The notes beneath the pieces were generated by a model. The model did not search any database and was not told the DNA's origin. It saw only the letters and a program-made list of their open reading frames with translations. Position numbers and translations under genes: made by a program. From contig CAKUFD010000008.1 in assembly GCA_934647195.1 (NCBI GenBank), positions 1 to 64,000 on the forward strand: a DNA stretch of 64,000 nucleotides, in the 5' to 3' direction. Positions 9,161-15,763 of this stretch are shown in pieces (the stretch's first letter is position 1; each line of letters starts with the position of its first letter). The stretch is from an uncultured Collinsella sp. GTDB lineage: Bacteria; Actinomycetota; Coriobacteriia; Coriobacteriales; Coriobacteriaceae.

Positions 9161-10036
9161 ATGGCGGTTCTACTCAAGGGCGTACCTGTTGCTAAAGCAA
9201 TTACTGCTGAGCTGGTCGAGCGAGCGGAGAAATTGAAATCTATAGGGGTCGTACCCACGTTGGCCATCATCCGCGTGGGCGAGCGCGAGGATGACCTTTC
9301 CTATGAGCGTGGGGCTCTCAAGCGCTGCGAAAAGGTTGGTATTCTCTATCGGCGCTTCCTATTGCCCACAGACGTTTCCCAAGAAGAGTTGATACACACC
9401 GTCGCTGAGGTGAACGGGGACCCTTCTATTCATGGGTGCTTGATATTTCGTCCTCTCCCGAAACATCTCGATGGAGATGCGGTTGCGGCGGCGCTTTTGC
9501 CAAAGAAGGATGTTGACAGCATGACGCCCGCATCCCTGCTATCGACGCTCAGTGGCCTGGGTGCCGGTTATGCTCCCTGCACGGCCGAGGCGGTCTTGGC
9601 GATGTTGGACCACTATGGAATCGAGCTCGATGGCGCGAACGTTGTCGTGGTTGGTCGTTCGCTGGTGATCGGAAAGCCGGTCGCTTCAATGCTTCTTACG
9701 CACAACGCCACGGTAACCACGTGCCATACGCACACGAAGAACTTGGCTGATGTGTGCCGTCGGGCGGATATCATCGTTGCTGCTGCGGGCCATGCCCGCG
9801 CGCTCGGAGTGGATGCGGTGCGCTCGGGCCAAACCGTTATCGATGTGGGCATCAATTGGGATGCTCAGGCCGAAAAGCTCGTGGGCGACGTTGATTTCGA
9901 AGCTGTCGAGCCTGTTGTCGATGCCGTGACGCCTGTTCCGGGTGGGGTTGGCGCGGTGACGACGGCGATACTTGCGCGCCATGTGATTTGCGCTGCGGAA
10001 GAAGCTTGCGGGTTTGCTGCTCGCTCGGCGCGTTAG
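9161..10036 (+). CDS. folD: Methylene-THF dehydrogenase FolD (cyclohydrolase site altered)
   Basis: NAD(P)-dependent 5,10-methylene-THF dehydrogenase with a C-terminal Rossmann domain (VVGRSLVIGKPVASMLL near 165 and the VTPVPGGVGAVTTAIL loop near 265). It has 291 aa. In the folate site Tyr48 is kept, but the essential cyclohydrolase lysine (+4 from Tyr) is Ala52, and the conserved glutamine of the LVQLPLP loop is Phe96 (LIFRPLP). Asp119 of KKDVDS is kept. By family knowledge, loss of this Lys/Gln pair leaves dehydrogenase but not cyclohydrolase activity, which fchA 3 nt upstream would supply. Coupled to fchA through GGAG (9150-9153). Confidence 0.93.
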   Translation: MAVLLKGVPVAKAITAELVERAEKLKSIGVVPTLAIIRVGEREDDLSYERGALKRCEKVGILYRRFLLPTDVSQEELIHTVAEVNGDPSIHGCLIFRPLPKHLDGDAVAAALLPKKDVDSMTPASLLSTLSGLGAGYAPCTAEAVLAMLDHYGIELDGANVVVVGRSLVIGKPVASMLLTHNATVTTCHTHTKNLADVCRRADIIVAAAGHARALGVDAVRSGQTVIDVGINWDAQAEKLVGDVDFEAVEPVVDAVTPVPGGVGAVTTAILARHVICAAEEACGFAARSAR

Positions 10037-10061
10037 TTGCTTTAATTTCGTTTTTCGGTAA

Positions 10062-10094
10062 AGAAAAAGCCCAGGTCAAGTACCTGGGCTTTTT
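10062..10094. terminator. Bidirectional terminator between folD and csp
   Basis: GCCCAGGT (10069-10076) pairs with ACCTGGGC (10082-10089). An A-rich tract on the left and T5 on the right let it serve both folD (plus) and the convergent cold-shock gene (minus). Confidence 0.88.
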
Positions 10095-10142
10095 GTATGG
10101 GACTGCCGGTGCTGGCAGATGCTATACAGGGCGGACCCTGAT

Positions 10143-10373
10143 TTAGCCGATCTTGCGGACGTTGATGGCCTGGGTCTCGCCGGGCTTCTTGCCGGGGCCG
10201 ACCTCGTACTCGACACGATCGCCCTCGTCGAGGGTCTTGAAGCCGTCCATCTGGATGGCGCTAAAGTGAACGAAGATATCGGATTTCGCGCTGTCCTGCT
10301 GGGCCTCGTCGGGAGCGATGAAGCCATAGCCCTTCTCGCGGAAGAACGATTTTTTAAGCGTACCGGTTGCCAT
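10143..10373 (-). CDS. Cold-shock domain protein
   Basis: A 76-aa single cold-shock domain, an RNA/ssDNA-binding OB fold thought to act as an RNA chaperone. RNP1 (KGYGFIAP) and RNP2 (DIFVHFSAI) are clear, and DGFKTLDEGDRVEYEV matches the C-terminal part. It is slightly longer than CspA because of an insertion (DEAQQDSAKS) between the RNP motifs, and the usual KWFN reads KSFF. The ATG at 10373 is chosen for the family start and the AGAAAGG upstream; the longer in-frame start at 10418 adds unrelated sequence. A TATTAT -10 lies at 10436-10441 on the minus strand, giving a 5' leader of about 60 nt. Confidence 0.92.
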   Translation of the reverse strand: MATGTLKKSFFREKGYGFIAPDEAQQDSAKSDIFVHFSAIQMDGFKTLDEGDRVEYEVGPGKKPGETQAINVRKIG

Positions 10374-10435
10374 GAGTGACCTTTCTTTCTGCGCCCATAG
10401 GGGCAATACTGCGCGCAAATTGCACGTTGGGCGTC

Positions 10436-10441
10436 ATAATA
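10436..10441 (-). promoter_or_regulatory. Putative -10 of the cold-shock gene
   Basis: TATTAT on the minus strand lies about 63 nt upstream of the start codon. No good -35 is seen. Confidence 0.35.
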
Positions 10442-10479
10442 CTCCAGCATGATGCAGTGGATTTCATAAAACTCAATTG

Positions 10480-10520
10480 GTAACAAATGATGTTACAAAG
10501 GTTTTCCGGAGGTTTACACT
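10480..10520 (+). promoter_or_regulatory. Promoter with overlapping palindrome, upstream of the C69 dipeptidase gene
   Basis: A perfect inverted repeat GTAACA-N5-TGTTAC (10480-10496) overlaps a -35-like TTACAA (10493-10498). A -10-like TACACT follows at 10515-10520 with a 16-nt spacer. The arrangement looks like an operator over a promoter for the dipeptidase gene at 10578. The binding protein is unknown. Confidence 0.4.
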
Positions 10521-10577
10521 AGACAGTCGATAGGGCAAACGGCATCTGCTGGCTTAGCCGGCAAGAAGGAGGATTCA

Positions 10578-12092
10578 ATGCCTTGTACGACGATTCTGGT
10601 CGGCAAACGAGCGAGCTACGACGGATCGACGATCGTTGCGCGCAATGAGGACGCGAGTAACGGTGAGTTCACGCCCAAGCAGATGATTGTCGTCGAACCC
10701 GAACAACAGCCCCGTCACTATAAAAGCGTTATCTCGCATCTGGCCATCGAGCTTGACGAGGAACCTATGCGCTACACGGCGGTTCCCGATGCGCTTCGCG
10801 TGAACGGAATTTGGGCAGAGGCCGGCATCAACGATGCCAATGTTGCCGTGAGCGCAACCGAGACCATCACCTCGAATGAGCGAGTGCTCGGCGCCGATCC
10901 GCTGGTTGAGTTAGTTCCCGCACGCGGTAAAGAGGGTGAGGAAGGCTATGTCCCCGAGGTGCCGGGCGGTATCGGTGAGGAAGACATTACGACGCTGGTC
11001 TTGCCGTATGCCACGTCTGCTCGCGATGGCGTGCGTAGGCTTGGAAAGCTGCTTGAGACGTACGGAACGTACGAGATGAACGGTATTGCGATCTCGGACG
11101 TTGATGAAATCTGGTGGCTCGAGACGGTCGGCGGTCATCATTGGATTGCGAAGCGTGTGCCGGATGACGCTTACGTGACGATGCCGAATCAGCTCGGTAT
11201 CGACTCCTTTGATCTTGCAGATGCCGAGGGGCAACAGCTGGAGCATATGGCGAGCGCGGATCTTCGTGTTTGGATGCAGGCTTATCACTTGGACCTGACG
11301 CTTCGCGAGGAAGGAGAGTCTGACGACCTGTTTAATCCGCGCGAGGCGTTTGGCTCGCATAGTGATTCAGACCATGTCTACAACACGCCGCGCGCGTGGT
11401 ATATGCAGCGCTGCTTGAACCCCAGTGACGGCTGGGACGGCGATGATGCCTCCTTCACGCCCGAGTCGGACGATATTCCCTGGAGTCGAATCCCGGAGCG
11501 CAAGGTGACGATTGAGGACATCCGTTACGTACTTGCCGCCCATTATCAGGGAACGCCGTATGACCCCTACGGTACGCTTGGCACTGAGAAGACGCGCTCG
11601 CTGTACCGTCCCATCGGCATCAACAGGAACTGTCAGCTTGCCGTTTTGCAGATTCGTCCCTACGTGCCGGAGAGCCATCGCGGCGTTCAGTGGATGTCGT
11701 TTGGTTCCAATCCGTTCAACGCCCTGGTGCCGTTTTTCACCAATGTGCATGAGGCGCCCGAGTACCTGGCAAACACGACCGCGCGCGTTTCTACGGATAG
11801 CTTCTATTGGGCAAATCGTCTGATCGCCGCTCTTGCCGATGCACGTTTTCGCGACAACGCAAACGCTATCGACCGTTATCGCGAGAAGGTTGGCGCGTTT
11901 GGGCATACGCTGATTCGCGAAACGGACGAGGCCCTGGCAAACTGCCTTGAAAAGGATGTCCAGGCGATTCTTGCGTCGGCAAATTTGCGTATGGCGGATT
12001 ATCTGAAAGAGCAAACCGACGACCTTCTCTCAAAGGTGCTCTATACCACGAGCCTCGCCATGAAGAATCACTTTGCGATGTCGGACAACTAG
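10578..12092 (+). CDS. C69 family dipeptidase (PepD type)
   Basis: Ntn-hydrolase dipeptidase that cleaves a range of dipeptides; cytoplasmic in lactic acid bacteria. It has 504 aa. Cys3 of MPCTTILVGKRASYDGST would become the N-terminal nucleophile after loss of the leader residues, and IVARNEDASNGEF is the next conserved block. A central DEIWWLETVGGHHW segment is also typical. A strong SD (AAGGAGGA, 10565-10572) precedes the ATG. It sits behind a palindromic operator-like site and may be one of several amino-acid-supplying peptidases here. Confidence 0.92.
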   Translation: MPCTTILVGKRASYDGSTIVARNEDASNGEFTPKQMIVVEPEQQPRHYKSVISHLAIELDEEPMRYTAVPDALRVNGIWAEAGINDANVAVSATETITSNERVLGADPLVELVPARGKEGEEGYVPEVPGGIGEEDITTLVLPYATSARDGVRRLGKLLETYGTYEMNGIAISDVDEIWWLETVGGHHWIAKRVPDDAYVTMPNQLGIDSFDLADAEGQQLEHMASADLRVWMQAYHLDLTLREEGESDDLFNPREAFGSHSDSDHVYNTPRAWYMQRCLNPSDGWDGDDASFTPESDDIPWSRIPERKVTIEDIRYVLAAHYQGTPYDPYGTLGTEKTRSLYRPIGINRNCQLAVLQIRPYVPESHRGVQWMSFGSNPFNALVPFFTNVHEAPEYLANTTARVSTDSFYWANRLIAALADARFRDNANAIDRYREKVGAFGHTLIRETDEALANCLEKDVQAILASANLRMADYLKEQTDDLLSKVLYTTSLAMKNHFAMSDN

Positions 12093-12188
12093 TGGGATAA
12101 GAGCGCTGTTAGGCCGCCGTTCAACGGGGTACAAGGGGAGCAATGTTGTGTGCAGCAAACGTGTTGCTCTGTTTTGAGGAGGCAACTG

Positions 12189-12620
12189 ATGGTCACTAAA
12201 TTTGAAGAGCTTGTCCACGGTATGGTCAACATCGGCTTTGGCGCCGCGGCACTTACGGCCGAGAAGGGCAAGGAAGTGCTCGATACGCTGAACGCTAAAG
12301 GGGAGCAGGTTCGCTCCGACGCGACGGCACCTGATTTCGCGCGCTCCATGTCCGATATTTTCGAACAGGCGGGCGGTGCGTTCTCCGATGTGACCGAGCG
12401 TTTAGGCGAGAAGGGCGAGTCGACGGCCGAGCGCGTGCTCGACGAGCTTATCTTGGCGCGCGTCCGTTTTCTCACCAAGGCCGAGCGCACCGAGTTTTTG
12501 GCTCACGTACGCGACCTGGTCGATTCGGTTGACGATGCGACGGTGACTGTTGAGGTCGAGGTCGAGTCCGTTGATGCAGAGCTGGATGAGACGGACCAGG
12601 CAGAGGGTCAGGACGAGTAG
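12189..12620 (+). CDS. Phasin-like small protein (COG3937-like)
   Basis: A 143-aa helical protein that I recognise only as resembling the 'polyhydroxyalkanoate synthesis regulator phasin' group. It has a short hydrophobic/amphipathic start (FEELVHGMVNIGFGAAALTAEKGKE in part), a middle amphipathic helix region (LGEKGESTAERVLDELILARVRFLTKAERTE in part), and a strongly acidic tail rich in Glu/Asp/Val. GAGGAGG (12176-12182) precedes the ATG at 12189. It ends 6 nt before the ABC1-kinase gene. The two genes look like one transcription unit, as is common for this pair, so a role with UbiB-like kinases is likelier than PHA granules. Confidence 0.65.
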   Translation: MVTKFEELVHGMVNIGFGAAALTAEKGKEVLDTLNAKGEQVRSDATAPDFARSMSDIFEQAGGAFSDVTERLGEKGESTAERVLDELILARVRFLTKAERTEFLAHVRDLVDSVDDATVTVEVEVESVDAELDETDQAEGQDE

Positions 12621-12626
12621 CCGCCT

Positions 12627-14390
12627 ATGGCCCCTAACGTGAACGACCCCCATGCGCATGATGTCGACGCTGATGTCACTGCGGTGATGGAGGAAATGGA
12701 AGCGCAAGCGCATGATGGGAAGCGTCGCCCGCGCGCTGCTGATGCTTTTCCGCAGGAGCCGGAGGTTATGGCTCCTGCGGAGGAGTATCAACTTTCTGCC
12801 GCTGGTCGGCGTCAGCGTATCGCCGAGATCATTCGTCTGGTGCGCAAGTATCGGGTGTGGAACAATCTAACGCCGGTTCGTTTGCGCTGCCTGATCGAAG
12901 AGCTCGGCCCCATGTTTGTCAAGATGGGGCAGATCCTGGCCAATCGCTCCGAGATTCTGCCCCAGCCATTCTGTGACGAGCTGCGCCGCCTGCGCTCCGA
13001 TGTGGACCCGGTTCCCTATCAGGTGGTCCTTGAATGCCTTGAAGCTGAGTACGGGCAAGAGCTTGGCAACATTTTTGATGCTATCGACCCCAATCCTCTG
13101 GGCAGCGCCTCGCTTGCTCAGGTGCATCGTGCACGTCTGGCAACGGGCGAAGACGTTGCCGTTAAAGTGCAGCGCCCCGGCGCACAGCAGGTTATGGCTC
13201 AAGATATCGACATCATGCGCTCGATTGTCCGGCATGCCTCAAGATTCGTGAAAACCGATCAGTTTGTGGACCTCAAAGGTGTGGTCGAAGAGCTGTGGCA
13301 ATCCTTCCGTGAGGAGACCAACTTCCTTATGGAGGCGCGCAATCTGGATGATTTCTACGCCTATCACAAGAGCACGCGTGGCATCTCCTGCCCGCGCTCT
13401 TATTTAACGTTCTGTACTGAGCACGTTGTGGTAATGGATTACGTCGACGGCATCTCGATTGGCGACCCCGATCGTCTGCGCGCAGAAGGCTATGACCTGG
13501 AGAAGATAGGCGGACAAATTGTGGAGGACTACTCCACGCAGGTGCTCGACGACGGCTTTTTCCATGCGGATCCGCATGCGGGCAACATCATTCTTAAAGA
13601 TGGTGTCGTCTACTTTATCGACTTGGGTATGGTCGGGCGCATGTCGAGCCATGACCGCGGCATCGTGAAAGACATGATCTTTGCCGTTGCCGAGGGCGAT
13701 GTTCCCAAGCTTAAGGATTCATTGATGCGATTTGCGGTCACGCGCGGCGATTCCGCTTCGCTCGACCACACTACCTTCTTGTCGGATCTTGATTTCATCG
13801 TGGCGGATTTCGCCGGCCTTGACCTTAAGGATTTGGACATCGGCGAGTTCCTCACCTCGTTGGTGAGTCTTGCGCGCAAGAACAACGTCGAGCTTCCCAG
13901 CGTAGTTACGATGTTCGCGCGCGGCATGGTGACGCTCGAAGGACTGCTTTCCGAGTATATGCCCAACGTCAACATGGTTCAGATTATCTCGGCACACATC
14001 AAAAACGAGAAGAGCAGCTATGCACGCATGCAGGAGGCTGCCCAAGACCTGGCCCACGGCGCTTATCGTGCGGCGAAAGGTCAGCTTGAGGCGGCTGAGT
14101 ACCTGGGGCTTGCATCGCGCATGCTCACGCGCGGCCAGTTAAAGATCAACGCACAGGTGCTGGGGTCAGAGGCTGTTTTACGACATCTTGGAAGCATCGT
14201 CGATCGCATGTCCATGGCAATCGTCATCGCTGGCCTGTTTATCGGGTCCTCGGTGGTCTACTATGCAAAGATCGAGCCGGTGGTTTTTGGCATCCCGGTC
14301 ATTGGTTTTATCGGCTATCTTTCGGCCCTGATTCTTGCATTGGGTCTTGGTCGCGAGATTTGGCGCAATAGTCACGGGAAGAAGCGATAG
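12627..14390 (+). CDS. ABC1/UbiB (AarF) family atypical kinase
   Basis: A 587-aa atypical protein-kinase-like membrane protein. It shows the family KxGQ motif (FVKMGQILANRSEI, near residue 97), the nucleotide-binding lysine region AVKVQRPG, EETNFLMEARNL, the catalytic loop HADPHAGNII (near 313) and the metal-binding DLG in VYFIDLGMVGRM. Two C-terminal membrane helices lie near 530-550 and 555-575. About 60 acidic, non-conserved residues precede the domain. Family members support quinone biosynthesis or lipid homeostasis. No ubiquinone genes are nearby, so the substrate here is unknown. Coupled to the phasin-like gene by a 6-nt gap. Confidence 0.9.
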   Translation: MAPNVNDPHAHDVDADVTAVMEEMEAQAHDGKRRPRAADAFPQEPEVMAPAEEYQLSAAGRRQRIAEIIRLVRKYRVWNNLTPVRLRCLIEELGPMFVKMGQILANRSEILPQPFCDELRRLRSDVDPVPYQVVLECLEAEYGQELGNIFDAIDPNPLGSASLAQVHRARLATGEDVAVKVQRPGAQQVMAQDIDIMRSIVRHASRFVKTDQFVDLKGVVEELWQSFREETNFLMEARNLDDFYAYHKSTRGISCPRSYLTFCTEHVVVMDYVDGISIGDPDRLRAEGYDLEKIGGQIVEDYSTQVLDDGFFHADPHAGNIILKDGVVYFIDLGMVGRMSSHDRGIVKDMIFAVAEGDVPKLKDSLMRFAVTRGDSASLDHTTFLSDLDFIVADFAGLDLKDLDIGEFLTSLVSLARKNNVELPSVVTMFARGMVTLEGLLSEYMPNVNMVQIISAHIKNEKSSYARMQEAAQDLAHGAYRAAKGQLEAAEYLGLASRMLTRGQLKINAQVLGSEAVLRHLGSIVDRMSMAIVIAGLFIGSSVVYYAKIEPVVFGIPVIGFIGYLSALILALGLGREIWRNSHGKKR

Positions 14391-14518
14391 ACACTTCTAG
14401 GTGCTTCTAATCTGAAGATATAGGGACGCCTGGCGTTCTAAGACAGAGCTCTCGGCTGCATGGGTATGCATAGTAGTCAACACACCAAATCGACGCGCTT
14501 TGGAGATGAGAGCGAAGC

Positions 14519-15493
14519 ATGTGTACTGCTGTTAGGTTTACCGATGCCCAGGGGAATATGTATTTGGGCCGAAATCTTGACTGGGCGTTTGGATACGGTG
14601 AGCGCCCGCGTGTATGGACAAAGGGCTCAAGTGTGCCCTATATGTATATGGATGACGCACCTGCGGCACATGCCGTGATTGGCATGTGCATCGATTATCA
14701 GGGTTACCCTATGTTCTTTGACTGCGGAAACGACACAGGCCTTGCCGTTGCGGGTCTTAATTTCCCAGGCTATGCGGAGTTTCCATCTGAGCCCAAGGAT
14801 GGGGCCACGAACGTTTGCGCGTATGAGTTTCCCTTTTGGGTCGCGGCGAATTATTCCACGGTCGATGAGGTCGAGGCTGCGCTTGCGAATACGGTGATCG
14901 TGGGAAAACCGGCGGGCGAGGGCCTGGGTGTCTCATACCTGCACTGGATTATCGGCGATGCGAATCGCAGCATCGTGGTCGAGCAGATGACAGACGGCTT
15001 GCATGTCCACGTTGACCCGGTTGATGTCCTTGCCAATCAGCCCGCGTTCGACTGGCATATGGAAAACCTTCGCACGTACATTACGGCCAACAACGGCTTT
15101 CCGCAGGCTGCGGCTTGGGGCAAGGCCGAACTCAAGCCCTTCGGCGCTGGCGCGGGCATGCGTGGTATTCCGGGCGACTGCTATTCGCCCTCCCGCTTTG
15201 TTAAGACTGCCTTCCTCAATGCGAATTACCCGGCAAAGGATGGCGCGGTAGACAACCTTGTGCGCATGTTCCACACCTTGGGAAACGTATCGATGGTCGA
15301 AGGCGCTGCCGCTATGGCGGATGGTCAATTTGAGAAGACTATCTATACGGGCTGCTTTGAGGCGTCGACAGGGATGTATTACTACAACACCTATGACGAC
15401 CCCACGATCTATTGCGTGAGCCTGGCGGATGCGAACGGGGCTTCCGGATTGGTAACGCCTGAGCCAACCCGATTCGACCCGAGTTCCTGCTAG
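14519..15493 (+). CDS. bsh: Bile salt hydrolase (choloylglycine hydrolase, C59)
   Basis: Deconjugates glycine- or taurine-conjugated bile acids, a gut-adaptation enzyme; also related to penicillin V acylase. It has 324 aa. The Ntn nucleophile is Cys2 (MCTAVRF), exposed after Met removal. Other active-site residues are in place: Arg18, Asp21 (LGRNLDW), Asn81 (GLNFPGYAEF), Asn173 (LANQPAFDW) and Arg226 (PSRFVK). Asn rather than Tyr at position 81 favours bile salt hydrolase over penicillin V acylase. GGAGATGAGAG lies just upstream of the ATG. It is a single gene, convergent with metG across a long inverted repeat. Confidence 0.9.
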   Translation: MCTAVRFTDAQGNMYLGRNLDWAFGYGERPRVWTKGSSVPYMYMDDAPAAHAVIGMCIDYQGYPMFFDCGNDTGLAVAGLNFPGYAEFPSEPKDGATNVCAYEFPFWVAANYSTVDEVEAALANTVIVGKPAGEGLGVSYLHWIIGDANRSIVVEQMTDGLHVHVDPVDVLANQPAFDWHMENLRTYITANNGFPQAAAWGKAELKPFGAGAGMRGIPGDCYSPSRFVKTAFLNANYPAKDGAVDNLVRMFHTLGNVSMVEGAAAMADGQFEKTIYTGCFEASTGMYYYNTYDDPTIYCVSLADANGASGLVTPEPTRFDPSSC

Positions 15494-15547
15494 TGCGAGG
15501 CTGGTCTTTTCCCATTTAAAATCCGAGATTTCAACACGCCGTAGCGG

Positions 15548-15662
15548 CCCCGGCGGAGGGGCTCCCGTTTTCGCTCGGTCAAGTCCTGGCTCGCACGAAG
15601 AGCACATTTAGTGCTCTTCGGCTCGTGCGGAATCTACGAAAACGGGAGCCCCTCCGCCGGGG
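15548..15662. repeat. Long inverted repeat with 26-bp perfect arms
   Basis: The left arm (15548-15573, starting CCCCGGCGGAGGGG) and right arm (15637-15662, ending CCCCTCCGCCGGGG) are perfect reverse complements over 26 bp. The 63-bp spacer contains a second inverted repeat (CGAAGAGCAC / GTGCTCTTCG around an ATTTA loop, extended by CGCAC / GTGCG). The whole 115 bp can fold into one long hairpin. It lies between convergent bsh and metG. It lacks a T-run, so it is not a standard terminator, and it has no coding capacity. It may be a MITE-like or REP-like element, or a transcription barrier. Confidence 0.9.
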
Positions 15663-15698
15663 CAAGTTTTCGCGTTCGAGAGCCCTCTATATGAAGAA

Positions 15699-15718
15699 GA
15701 CCCTGCGCGGGCAGGGTC
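15699..15718 (-). terminator. Hairpin downstream of metG
   Basis: GACCCTGC (15699-15706) pairs with GCAGGGTC (15711-15718) around GCGG. On the minus strand it is followed by TTCTTCAT, a weak U tract. Probably the metG terminator. Confidence 0.55.
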
Positions 15719-15763
15719 TCCAATCAAAGCGAAGCTATCTGAGGCGCACCGAGCGCCGGCATC

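Noticed and set aside
15548..15662. Reading the long inverted repeat as a simple rho-independent terminator
   Set aside because: The right arm is followed by CAAGTTTTCG rather than a U tract, and the size and nested spacer repeat are atypical; kept as a repeat.
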